A stretch of 64,000 nt of DNA, taken from the NCBI GenBank assembly GCA_030062745.1, contig CP099843.1, positions 23,078,622 through 23,142,621 on the forward strand, in the 5' to 3' direction. Source of the stretch: Capitulum mitella (lineage: Eukaryota > Arthropoda > Thecostraca > Pollicipedomorpha > Pollicipedidae). A program made the translations under genes and the position numbers. Each line of letters opens with the position of its first letter. Position 1 is the first letter of the stretch. Positions 1 through 12,300 of the stretch are shown here, piece after piece. The notes under the pieces were generated by a model. It ran no database searches. It saw only the letters and a program-made list of their open reading frames with translations, and was not told the origin of the DNA.

Positions 1-479
1 ACCGTTTATTTCTTACTGTGAGCTGCCAATGTGAAAGGCAATGCGTTTATTTTCTCGATTGCTCAGAGTATCTGACCAGACCAACGTTTAATACTAATGC
101 TAAACGTTGCAGTGAAACCGTGCAGCCCCATGGTTTTCAACCCACGTCAAAATATTAAAAAGGCCGTTTTTACACGGCATGTGTTTGAATTTCGGGCACG
201 TCGCCTGTTACGTCATTCGGCCAAGCTTTCAGTCAACGCGGAACAATGCCAGCAGTTGTACTCCGAACTTGGATGCCTGGCATAGCTTATTATTAAAGTC
301 AGAACTGGCGCAAACTGGGCTCCAGGTGCAGTCTGATGGCCGCCATACTAGGACCCGGATGGCTACGATTGCTTCGGAATCCTCTAGCAATCTTTCTGCA
401 ATATTTACGAAGCGGTCAAGGCTGATAACAAAGATGACGAAATAAAGTTGTTTTCCTTCAACGTACTCCGACTCGGCAA

Positions 480-1432
480 ATTGTCAGGAAACGACACAAC
501 AAGGTGTTTGCTTCAGCTGACGTCAACGGTCTGCCAGCCGCCGTCGAAATGGCTGACGAAACGTGTCCGCCTCACTCTGTAACAGGTACTGCTTCGACCC
601 ACGTGGGGCCACACCGCACACCACACGGCTGGCCGACCGCACACAGGACACACGTTCGCCCCACCGACCGGGCGGCCCGGCCACGAGCGGACAAAGTCGC
701 GGCAAAAAACAGCTGACCGCGTAAACACGATCCGGTTGATGGTGCGCAGCACTGCAAGATCGGCTCCTTCCCGGACAAAGTTTGCGGGTGCGAAACGGAA
801 TGTGGCGCCCACAGCGAGTTTCCCACTTGAACCTTGCCATCGACGCAAAATGGAACGAAGAAACGCGACACCACCTTTCCATGGGGCCGGAAAGCCGAGC
901 AGTCCAAATCGAAAGCAAATCGAAAGTTTCGCCGCCCGCCGTCCAGCCGGCATCAGCGGTCGCTCGTCACACCACCACAGCCGTCTCTCCTCTACGGGCG
1001 ATTTTATTCACCACGCCCGGGCCCATCAGCGGCCGTCCACGGCGCCGCCTCCGTGTTCCGGCCGCCGCCCGCCGCCGGCCGGCAGGTCACGAGGCCGGGC
1101 CGTGACCAGCAACATCGACCGCCGCCGGCCGCCGCGCCGCCGCGCCGGCCCGCTGCAAGCTGCATAACCGGAGACGTGGGTCTGCCGGGACGCACCCCCC
1201 CTCCCCCGGCCCCCGACGGCGGTGTTGCGACAGCCCGGCAACAAAGGCGGCGGCGGGAAATGCAGACAGCGGAGCGCGGCCGCCGGCTGTGTACGCCACC
1301 CGGCCGCAGGACGGACGCAGGCCGTGTTTGGGTCCGATTATCAGCCAAACGGCTGCAGAAGACGAGCCGTCCGGGGCCGGGGGACCTGAGAGGTCCGAAG
1401 AGCGCAGTTAAGCCCTCCGATACTATCTGATC
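480..1432. other. CpG-rich block without a recognised gene
   Basis: Very GC- and CpG-rich segment with overlapping open frames on both strands. None of the translations resembles a known domain, and overlapping frames are expected by chance at this base composition. It could be an unmethylated promoter-like island or a non-coding exon of DENND2 or of an unseen gene. There is no direct evidence for either. Confidence 0.3.
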
Positions 1433-1594
1433 AAAATGATGTCAATTCCCACTGACCCAATGTTCAAAAACTGGTAATGAAGAAACACTTCGCATTGAAC
1501 ACGAACGACTAGCCTAAACTAAAAGGAAGAGAGGATAGTTAAAAAGAAGAAGAAGTACTACAACGGACACATTCAACAATTAATGCGGCCCTGA

Positions 1595-2420
1595 CTGGGG
1601 GGGGGGGGGGGTGACCGTCCGTCCCCTGAGGTGTTCTAGGACTGCGAGAGAACGGACGAATGCAGCGTCACAAAATTTTATATACCTTTTGCTTGGTCAT
1701 TTTTACATTTAGTGTCATCATTTTGACCTCAGATCGAGTCGGGTGATAGACCTAGGTGAGGCCAAGTAAACCTATGTCCAAAAACATTAAAAAACGTTAA
1801 ATGCCCTGTAATATTTTCGGAAAACATGCCACTGCAATGAGACTTTCAAGGATTAGTGTCGTTGAGAGTTGCGACAAATACGCTACCTCAAGTTTTTGAA
1901 AACGTCCCGGTCATTGGCCTAAGGTCAACCCCATTTTGGAGACGCTTTTACGAAAATTGACGGAATTTCTGGTAACATTTTCAGTGTGAGATGATAAAGA
2001 CATCCAACAGCTGTCATTGAGCAACGTACTAATGGTCTCTAACCATTGACCTGAGATCAGGTCACCAGTAACAGTGATGAGACGAAATGTACCGTCGTCA
2101 AAATCGATGATGAATGACTTGAGACGGAGAGAAAATAGCAGAACTGGTTCACACAGTTGCGAATGACACCAAGAATTTCAGAAACTTTCCAAACATTGCA
2201 TATCTTGGAAATAAATAGACTTTCCTGAATAAAGCCCCTCCCGCTGAGGAGACTGATAACTACTGGACTGTTTCAAAATGAAAACGGGGAAAACCATCGC
2301 AAAAACCACTAGCGTCAAGAAACACCACATGGCAAGACTTATGTTGCCAAAACAAAGGAACGCTAAAATTAGTTCCCATTAATCCCATCCCGCGTTCGGC
2401 ACCGGCGCCCGCCATGCAAT
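1595..2420 (-). repeat. interspersed repeat, copy A (unclassified, about 830 bp)
   Basis: Read on the minus strand, this segment matches 21660-22490 read on the plus strand along its whole length, at roughly 70-80% identity by eye. It starts in a GCCGGTGCCGAACG block (near 2400), passes several AGGTCA/TGACCT half-site clusters, and ends in a run of C (the G run at 1600-1612). It has no coding potential and no obvious terminal inverted repeats. The C-run end shared by both copies suggests a mobile or segmentally amplified element with a homopolymer terminus. The family is unknown to me. Confidence 0.7.
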
Positions 2421-2934
2421 AGCGCGAATATTGCTATTTCTTTTGCTTAGCGTTTCAGCGTGTATACTAAGCAAATCGGAAAATTAGATGTGTATCAGCA
2501 TCTCCGGACTTTCACCTATTCGTTGGTGTCTTTATCGATACATTATTACTTACAGCACTTGAGGTGCAGGCCGTTTCTTGGTTTCAGGTAATCCGCTATG
2601 AAAAACATCTATAGCGCGTAAATGGCTTACACATTATCCAAAAACAAAAATATGGCCAGTTTCGAGCTCTACTCGTCGAGAGCTTTCCACCGGTATGCTT
2701 ATTATTATTTATCGTAAGATGAACTGTTCGCAAAATAGAGGGAGGGCGATCAACCGCCCCCCCCATTGGGCGAGTATGCGCCGACTGGCAGTCGGGCGCA
2801 GGTTAAAGAACATTACATCTAAGAAGCCGCTCACTGCTCGTAATTATGAACGCAGACGTAACTGGACGGATTTCGGTTATAACTGAACCACAGGCACCCA
2901 GTCAGGTTCGTAGGGAGACAGACACCGAAATCCT

Positions 2935-3093
2935 CCTGGAGAACCTGGAAGAACATCTGTTCGTAATGACCGACCTCTCAGACCATCTAGCCGTTGTGAC
3001 TGACTTGGAGGAGCAGCTGTCCGTCCTGACTGACCTGGCCGACCATCCAGCCGCCGTGACTGACCTGGAAGAGCAGCTGCCCGTCCTGCTGGG
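2935..3093 (-). repeat. tandem repeat containing the 5' splice site of a DENND2 exon
   Basis: About 60-bp units made of two related 30-bp halves. The true exon end (CTGCTCTTCCAG, boundary at 3065) followed by GTCAGTCA is echoed in the intron as CTGCTCCTCCAAGTCAGTCA and then as a more decayed copy. Each half-unit carries a GTCAGT-like donor. About 2.5 units are visible. See the finding on splice-junction minisatellites. Confidence 0.7.
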
Positions 3094-3316
3094 TGACCAG
3101 GTGGGCGCGGTAGTGGCCGGACACCTCCACCATGAAGCGGAGCAGGTTTTCGGCCAGCAGGGCGGCTCCGCTGCAGTCGTCTCCCTCGGCGCCCGGCAGC
3201 CAGGCCGACAGGCGGAGCGCCTCGGCCAGCGTTTTTCCCAGTTTCCGCGGCAAAATCGTGGACTCGTCACCGACGCACTGGATCAGCGACGGCCCGTCCA
3301 GATCCACGCAGAGCAC
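3065..3316 (-). CDS. DENND2: DENND2 exon: cDENN/dDENN junction
   Basis: 84 codons, phase 0 at both ends, between acceptor CTTCCGCTTCAG and donor CAG|GTCAGT. It encodes [20 protein letters not shown], then ILPRKL, and later [18 protein letters not shown]. This matches the DENND2 stretch in which a VDL strand is followed by ILPPKL and then by a dDENN helix ending in VRFFVELVGHY. The donor lies inside a short tandem repeat. Confidence 0.9.
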
Positions 3317-6300
3317 CTGAAGCGGAAGGACAGCTCGTCACCAACGCACTGGATCGGCATCCAGACTGGACTGCGTCCAGATCCACAAAGATCACCGGAG
3401 GGGAGGAACAACTGGTCACTGATGCACGGGATCAGTGACATGCTCAAGCAAACGACCCATGACAAAAACGAAAACCGCAACTCTCATGACGTGAAACATC
3501 GAATTAAAGTGGTTTTGTTACATCTTTCTGTCCGGGAGCTCTAGCGATACGTCAGTCCTGCTGGCCCTGCAGATGGTCCAGAGATCCCCCCTCCGGCGGC
3601 TCTGCAGACACTCACGTCCTGCTGGCCCTGCAGATGGTCCAGAGATCCACTCTCCGGCGGCTCTACAGAAACTCACATCCTGCTGACCCTGCAGATGGTC
3701 CAGAGGTCCACCCTCCGGCGGCCTCTACAGAAACTCACATCCTGCTGGCCCTGCAGATGGTCCAGAGGTCCACTCTCCGGAAGGGCGCCCATGATGAGCG
3801 GGCTGGGAACGGCCAACAGCACGGCCAGCTGACTGGGCACCACCGGGACCAGACAGTGCTGCCAGACGAACGGAGAAAGCGCCGCCTGCACCGCCATCAC
3901 GGAGGAGGAGAGCACACTGCCGACAGACACCAGACAGTCGGCAAACAGTCGACACACCGCCGTCACGGGCGAGGAGAGCACCCTCTCGATACCCACACCA
4001 GACAGACGGCAAACAGTCGGCACACAGTCGGCATTCGGCAATCGGCACACAGTCGCCAGCCGTCATCCAGCAGAAGTACAGCTCCAGCACAGTAGTCACA
4101 TCCTGTCAACAGTCATCAAAGTCGGCACCACACAGGCCGCCAAGTCAGTGCAGAACATCACACGTAACGCGATAAGGAGAGTGAATATTCTACCCTTACC
4201 CAGCCCGCCTTGAAGACAAACAGAACAGGCCAGACATCGTATCTCCACGCAGGATCAAGACCTTTACCAGCCCAGCCGCAGAAGCATAAACAACCCCTCT
4301 GCACGAAGAAGTTTCGGGGAGGGGTGAACCGCCCAGTCATCTGACGTCCATCAGTGCAAACAACCTCGCCCCAAACGAAACAGATCTTCATCATTTGCGA
4401 GCCGAAACACAAGACAGGCACGAAGCAGGGACATTTGTCTGGTCACTGCCGACGGCAGGCGACCCCTCAGCGCGGGCCACAAATCCACCCAGGACGCCAC
4501 GGAGCCAAAACGCCGCTCGCTGCGATTGCAGCGCCAACGACGCCAAGATAGCCCACTATCGCCCCGTGTGGCGCCTCGAAATGCCGGCCTTCGGATACAA
4601 GTCCCTACTCTCGAGAGTGACCGACGCTGCACAAGCGAGCAAACAGTTTCATTGCGAGGAAACCGGACGCAACCACGTATGGGGTGATCAGGAGGCGACA
4701 TAACTACGGACTACGAGCTAACGAGTAGCAAAATCGACAATCGGAAGTGTGCCGCGTCACGCAGCATCAGCGAGGGCGCCAGTCGACTGAGACGCTCGAC
4801 AGACCATATCAATGGACCCTCTGTCTGGTATCGAATACCGTGTCCTACTCTAAACCAGCGGCCCTTCCCCGCCACTGAACTCTAGAGCAGTCGAGACAAT
4901 AGACCTGGACCAGCTTCCCGTTGCCGAGGTCAGCGGCCTGTTTCAGGTCAGCGCCCCCTGGCCGCCGGCGGCCCGTCCCGAAGACCCCTCTGTCCCCGCT
5001 GCCCGGTCAGAGGATGCCGAACAGCGGTCAACAATGAGGCACCGTTCGGCCGGGTCGGGCCGAGCCAAGCCAAGCACGGCGGCCAACTCAGCAGGGCACA
5101 GAGGCTATTTCAGCCCCGGCGAGCGGCACCGTGGCTGGCCGGAGCCGACAGGCGCGGGCGGCAGAGCCGCGTTCCAGCCCGCACCTCCGTCGAGGAGCCG
5201 GCTTCCCGGCGCTCCCACTTGCATGCCAATCCAATGGAGCGGCCTCTCACGACGGGGCGAAACCGTCCATTGAACGATTTTCGTTCAGCGTTCCGTGAAA
5301 CCGCCGGCCGCCTCATTCCAGCACAGTGTTCAGCATGTAGTAGACCATCGATCAGTCCCCCGGCCAAACCGTGCAATCATCTAGCCGGATTGTTAACGGT
5401 GACTTACGGAGCCCGAAGTCCTCAAATACCATTCCTCCAGGATTCCCATCGCTGCACAATTCCTGCCGTGGCCGGTAAAAAATGGTTCGACCAAGATTTC
5501 TGGCAGATTAGACACTATTTTTCGCGGATGGGGCTACGGAAACGCCCGGGGTCTAATTCATCCAAGATGCAACGGCCACTGCAATGGAAATCTTCACAAC
5601 CAAAACGTTCCCTACGCGGGCGGCAGACCCTCCAGAGAGGCTGCAGCTTTCCTGGTCTCCATATGGGCACAACTGGCGACACCTCTGATCTTAACCATGA
5701 ATCGACACAGCGCCCCTCGATACACCACGAAGGCCAAACAGACGATTGTCTACTACAGTTCACCACGAGGGAACTCTTCAGAGACCCCGGTCTCCTTATC
5801 ATGACCCGACGCGACCATATCGGAATATTTTACTCCGCTCACAGAGTAAACTGAAGGGAACCAAAAACCGTCATGATCACGCCAGGCCCAATGCACGCAC
5901 AGCACCGGCGCCGGCATCACCATCCCGCCTATCAGCTGCCATCCGTCTGAATCGCCTGAGACTCAGGCATAACGAACAGCGGTGACCTGAGGTCGTCCTT
6001 CTGCGTCATTCCTGAAGTCAGCTCCTCGCAGACCGCGCACCAGGCTTCTTCCCAGATGAGAAATGACAGTCTTCCGCTGACCGGAAAATGTCCCTTCCAA
6101 CGTTCCCATCCAGTTACCACAGAAGTGTTCAACAGCAGGTAACGCCCACAGACTGCCAATTTAACGAGGATCAGAGTTCCGTCAGGCACCAGCTGGCGCT
6201 GGTACCGAATTGACGTCACGATTGGCGGCTGAAGCGTTACGCGTGGACCATCCTCGTCCAGCGCAGCGACTAACGGTGGCATGACGGCGCAACCCCCCCC

Positions 6301-9300
6301 CCGGAATCGCCGGGCGTCTGGCGGTGTCGGATCCCGGCAATAAGAGCCGGGTCAGCAGAGGACCACGCCGTGAGGGCGCACAGGGAGCTCGTCTGAACCC
6401 GGCCGCTGCCGACCCCAGACACTGCGGTCCTCACATAACCGGCCCTCGTCCGGACACCAGCTGCTGCGGCCAGCGGTGTTCACGGCCGCTGCAAGTCGGA
6501 CTTCGAGAGCAAGCTGAAATAAAGCATGGAAACGACCCCACCCCAGCGCAGCTGAATAGTGGCACTGGTAGACTGCGCAGCGCCATCTATCCAGTGCCGG
6601 TTCAACTTTACGTTCCGCACGGACGACGGCCGGTGTCTACGCCGAACCCCCCCCACACCTGAGGGCGGTCAGTTTCATCTCGGTGGGCCGTCACCGCCGA
6701 GCGTCGCAGTCCGATATCTGAGCCCCGCCCGCCCAACCTGACGACACGCTGGAGCCTGCGCCGGCCGGAGACCCAGCCACAAAAGTCATCACGTGACCAC
6801 AGTCGGGACCCGGCAGCGGGAGGAGGGTCGAACAACGGCGGGTCTATAAAGACTGTAACCAGCGGCCGTCGGACAGACACCTGGCTCTCCCGCCTCGAGG
6901 TCTGCCCGAGCCCCAACAGAGGCTGGCCGGCACTGACCCGAGGTGGGCACTGCAGAGCACGATCCGCCTCTCCAGCAGCGCCGAGCTGAAGACCTTGATG
7001 AAGAGGTCGACGCCGAGCCGCCGCACCAGCTGGTAGACGCCACCTTCGTCCAGCCGAGAGTCCAGCGGGCGCCGGATCACCACCGGCTGCCGACAGCGGG
7101 CGGCGCAGTCAGGTCCGGTCCTGGATCACGGGGTGGCAGACCGATAACCACATCCTGGATCACGCGGACAAACACAGGGAACCAGATCACCACCGGCTGT
7201 CGAAAGAGGGCGGCGCAGTCAGGCTCGGTCCCGGATCACGGCGGCAGACAGATAACCACGTCCTGGATCACGGGACAGACACAGGAAACCGGATCGCCAC
7301 CGGCTGCCGACAGCGGGCGGTGCAGTCAGGTCCGGTCCTGGATCACGGCGGCAGACAGATAACCACGCCCTGGATCACGGGACAGACACAGGGAATCCGA
7401 TCACCACCGGGTGCCAGCAGCGGGTGGCTGTTGCCCTGGACCACAGCAGACATATCATCAAGTCCTGGACCAGCGGGACACACAGAGGGGACCAGACCAT
7501 CACCGCCTGCCGACACGGGCGAACGGCCTGCCCTTGCCACACCCCGACAACCGAAAACCGCCGTCTGTTCGGTATACCGAGAGAATCCGGTGTCAACCAC
7601 CTCCACACGGCGCACCGACCCCCGGCGCGGGGCGGCGGCCGCGGCCCAGACGCACCTTCTGCGCCGGGGGCTGGTCGGCTGCGTCGTCGCCGGTCGTTCG
7701 GTCGGCCGGGAAGCCGGCGGCCGGCGGCAGCACGTTGACGCAGCCGCCGGGCGACGGGAACCGCTGATTGTAGAGGTCCTCCAGCACGGAGAGCCGGTGC
7801 TGCTCCGAGGTGCCGTGGTGTTCCAGCACGGCCGACAGCACCTGCAGACAGTCGGCGGACGGCCGGTCACCAACACAGCGCCGCGGGGGCCGGCGGCAAT
7901 ACCGACAACAGCGGACAGTGATCACCACGCAGCGCCGCGGGGGCCGGCGGCAATGTCGACAACAGTAGACAGACGGTCAACACACAGCGCTGCGGGGGCC
8001 GGCGGCAATGTCGACAACAGCGGACAGTGATCACCACACAGCGCTGCGGGGGCCGGCAGCAATGTCGACAACAGCGGACAGTGATCACCACACAGCGCTG
8101 CGGGGGCCGGCGGCAATGTCGACAACAGCGGACAGATGATCACCACACAGCGCCGCGGGGGCCGGCGGCAATACCGACAACAGCAGACACACGGTCACCA
8201 CACAGCGCCGCGGGGGCCGGCGGCAACATCGACAACAGCGGATGGCGGTCACAACACAGCGCCGTGGGGGCCGGCGGCAAGGTCCTCAATGACACGCGGC
8301 TAAGTGTGTTACGTAACTGGTACACCGAGAGGGTCCGTCTCGTGTTAAGCCCACCATCATGAAGGAGCAGAATCCAGGTAAGACTACAACCAGAGAAAGG
8401 AACGACTTACGTATCAAATTTGCATAGAGTAAGTTCCGAAGAATATACAAAAAGTCGCGAGTGGCTTGAAAGTAGGTTTCCCTTGTTTGTCACACCACGC
8501 AAACCAGTACAGAATGGTACGAAAAAGCACTACACACTGCACTTGACAAAAGACGACGCATTCCGCCAACCACGCAGTTCTGATCACCGCTTCAGAGAGA
8601 TTCCGACGGTTATCCACATGCGTGCTTGCCACAGAAACCCTAGGGTCACCGAAAACCACAGCAGCGTGCGCCTGCCACCGCGGGGCGCCGGCCACCGCGG
8701 CCAGCGCGGCCGCTGTCCCCCCCCCCCGCCGGGCGCGCGGCGCGCCCACCTTCGAGTAGAAGGCGGTGGCGTCGTGTCGGGCCAGCAGGCAGTAGGCGAT
8801 GGGCAGGGTGACGGCGCCGTCGCCGTCGTCGGCCGTCAGGCGGCGGCAGTAGCCGAACGAGCGGCCGCCGCGCTCGTCAGTCACCACCAGCGTGTAGGCG
8901 GCGCCACCGTCGGCCGCCGACCGGCCCCAGGCGTCAGGCGCGCGCTGCCACCGCACCGCGTCCGGAAAGCAGAACGGCGCCACGTCGGCCACCAGCGCCA
9001 CCTGGCGGAGCGAAGGGCCGGTCACCGAGATCTCCGCCTGCCGGGGTCTCCGCCGGCCACGGCTGTCACGAGACGCGCGGGGTATCAATCGCTGCTGCGT
9101 CACCATCCAACGCAGGCCGTAGAGTATGTCTGGAGACCTTGGCGGGCCGTTTGGTTCCGCTCTGCTGAGCTGCGCGGTTTAAAAGAATCCCTCCGAACAC
9201 TCCCGCCAGAAGACAGACAGGACTTCTGACATCCGGTAACATCTCCGCCGCCAGGAAGCCTGTGTGCGACTGGGCCTCTCCGGAGGGGGGGGGGGCCTTA

Positions 9301-12300
9301 CGTCGGGCGGGTACTGGCTGACGACGCAGGGCTCCAGCTCGCCGTCAGGGTCGGCCGACAGTGCCACCACCAGCAGCGCGTCGAACAACCGGTCCTCGGG
9401 ACCGACCGAGAGACGGGACCGGGAGCCGGCCAGCTGGAACACGGGACACACGTCACGGCCGCACCGTCACCGGCAACACGCCCGGCCACGGTCAGGGACA
9501 CAGGTCACAGGTCACAGGCAGGAATACGATCAAAACGTAAGTGCACGTCAGCAACAACGTTCACGTCGAAGGACATGTCACGGGCGGTAATATCGCCACA
9601 GGCCGCTAGTGAGGCCACAGACCAGGCTACAGATCCGGCCATGGGCCGCTGAAGTGACTAGGCCACGTTACGTCCAGCAACACCGCCATAGCCGCCAGTT
9701 CTAGTCAGTAAAAAGCACCGGCAGAGGTCACAGGTAACAGGCAAGCAAGCAAACAGTAAAAAAAATAAAAAATAATCCCAGGCAGGACTCGCCGACACCC
9801 AATCACCAGGTCATACGCCGACACGACCAAGTCATACGCCGACACCCAATCACCGGTCGCCGCGCCGGTAAGAACAGGCCACCAGCACTGTCCAGGCCAC
9901 CGACCCCGGCGGGTGATATCACGGGACGCCGGCTCCCGGCCCTCACGTGGCTGCTGACGCGGCGCAGGTAGTTGCGCCGTCTGGTGGCCAGGTCTCCGAT
10001 CCGCCGCCAGCGGCGCGGGCTGCCGGCCTCCTCGCGACAGTCGCCGGCCGCCGCCGACGGCTGGCCGCCCATCTCCCGCTCAGCCTGCCGGCGAGGGGCC
10101 CCGTCAGCGGACGGTCCGGCTCGGCGGCAGCGGGACGGGCGGGCTCCCGGCCGACCGGCGCGGCGCCGTCCGCCGCCGGCCGCCGCCGGCCGCCGACAGC
10201 GGCGGCGTCCTCCTCCCGGCGAGCTTTCATTTGACGTCTCGACCGCAGTTTGTTGTGAGCGCGACTCTCCCCGCTGTTGTTTTCCCTGTCCGGCCCGTTT
10301 TCCTTCGGCACCAACACCTAGCCCTTATCGGACTCGGTGTCTTCGCGCGCTTGTTTTACCCATGCATCTGACTCGGACACATATTAATCCATCATCTGGT
10401 ATGATTCGTGAATACACTGACTGACTGCCGCGGCTAAATGAGAGGAAACCGTCCACTCCGATTCCTGCTCCGTACCAGTGTTATGTTTCAGAAAAACGAT
10501 CCTCGAGTTTCATACAGCGCAAGACATATCACTCTGAAGTGTCTTTTCCCAGCAGGGAAAATCGTTCTCTCTGATCGCACGACAGGGCAGGACTGCACCT
10601 CTGCAAAAGGGAACTCCCTCCATATCCGTCCAATACGAACAACCCCTCTCAACTTTCAGAACGGGGAACGACTCTCACGCCGCCGGACGAGGAGTGGCTT
10701 ATATCTTTCGCTCCGCCGGGGAGTGCTCCGCCCCAGACGCGAAACCTGATCCGTGCAACGGAGAGCGTTCCTCCCAGTCCGAGCGGCCGGAAGCGGCGCT
10801 CTATCAGTGCAGCATGGCGGCAGAAGCGCCGCAGGGCAGGACGGACAGCGCCGGATGACGCCAGCACGTCGCGCACAGTACCGAGGACATCGTCCACCGC
10901 CGCCCGTCACGTAACCTAACCTAGGCTAACGGCCAGCGACGACGGGCGCTGTCTCACGTAACGGCAACAAAGATGGCAAAACGTCGCAGCGCATGACATG
11001 ACAACGTGCCGCAACCACCCGACGTGTGCGCATTATTCCCATATACTGTTACTGTTACCTCCCTTGTCTGACAAACTGAAGGAACATACAGCTCGCCAGG
11101 GTTTATCGTCCCTGGTAAAAAGTATTTCCTACGACCCGTTAAACGGACAGAGCATCTTCACACGGACAGAGCACTCCGCAAGAAACCAGTGTTGACCGAC
11201 TTAGCGACCAAGACTTTCACGTCAGCACGTAGACAGAAACATCCTGTGACGACAAAAAGCGCCCAGCATAAAAAGTCACCCGGCGTAGCACCCTGCCAAA
11301 TACGGACGGGCAGAGCCGGTGGAGAGACACGTCACGTGATGGTGAGAACCACCCAAACAGCGCAGATAAGGGACGCTCCGCCGATGCGGCGACACAGACC
11401 TGGGTCACACCGCGTCCTGTCCGAATCACACCGCGTCCTGTTCGGATCACACCGAGTCCTGCCGCAGCACCTCTGACCGCCGCCAGTCCGGCGGCTCCTC
11501 AGTCGGCGCCGATCACCGGCCGCTGTCGTGCACCGATCGGCCGCCGACTGAGGGGTCCGGGCAGCGGCGGTTGCCGCTCGTGTCGGCCGCACTCGAGCGG
11601 CAAGGACGCGCCGCGGGGCCCGCCGCCGGCTGCCGCGGTCGGCCGGCCCGCCGACGCCGCCGCACGGGCGCGACCGCAAAACAAAGCAGCCGCTCTCACG
11701 ATCACCGCGCAGGGGCGCCTCGACGACCTCGCTTAAGTCCAGAAGGCTGCCCTGCTGCCGGCCTGACTCGAGGCCGAGTCTGAATCGGCCTGGTCAGAGG
11801 CTACCCTGGGCAGGTCGGCGGCCCCTTCACGGACGCAGCGGACGCTGGCGGGCAGAGTTCCAGCAACACCGCAAATTGACAAGGCGTTCCCATTCTCAGA
11901 ATGGGCTTCGATAAATTCCGTTACGCAAGAGAAGGTTAGTCACCATTGGAACCGTCCGTATTTGGGATGTGCCGGACATGACTTCCCCTGACCACAAGCG
12001 CGCTGAAATAAGAGGGAGGGGCAGGCAAACCGGAACCCCTTTCCCAGCCCTCCGTTTGCACGGCAAAAACACGTTTCTTATTATAGTTTATGAAAGAAAT
12101 GCTACATAAATAGGCTATTTACCACCAAAAACCAGTTGTTCTTACATTCAAACATACCACACGACTGGGCAATTTCAAAGTTCCTAAAAAAGCGTCTCGC
12201 CTAGGATCCCGACGGGCCCGCCTGGGTGCGACCCTGGTCCTGATTCTTTATGATCGCGACGTAAAGAAGTCGTTCTTTCGTTCCGTGACTGTCCAACAGA

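Larger units (their letters stand above)
1..2934. other. 3' part of DENND2 locus, no exon recognised
   Basis: This stretch lies downstream (on the minus strand) of the last DENND2 exon I can identify. DENND2 proteins normally continue for roughly 60-100 residues after the point reached at 3065, so this should be an intron, with the final exon or exons off the left edge. I searched the minus strand for the expected end of the dDENN segment and did not find it. It holds a CpG-rich block (480-1432) and an interspersed repeat (1595-2420); the rest is unremarkable AT-richer sequence. Confidence 0.5.

Noticed and set aside
500-953. Search for the missing dDENN end on the minus strand
   Set aside because: None of the translations resembles the expected Phe-rich dDENN helices.
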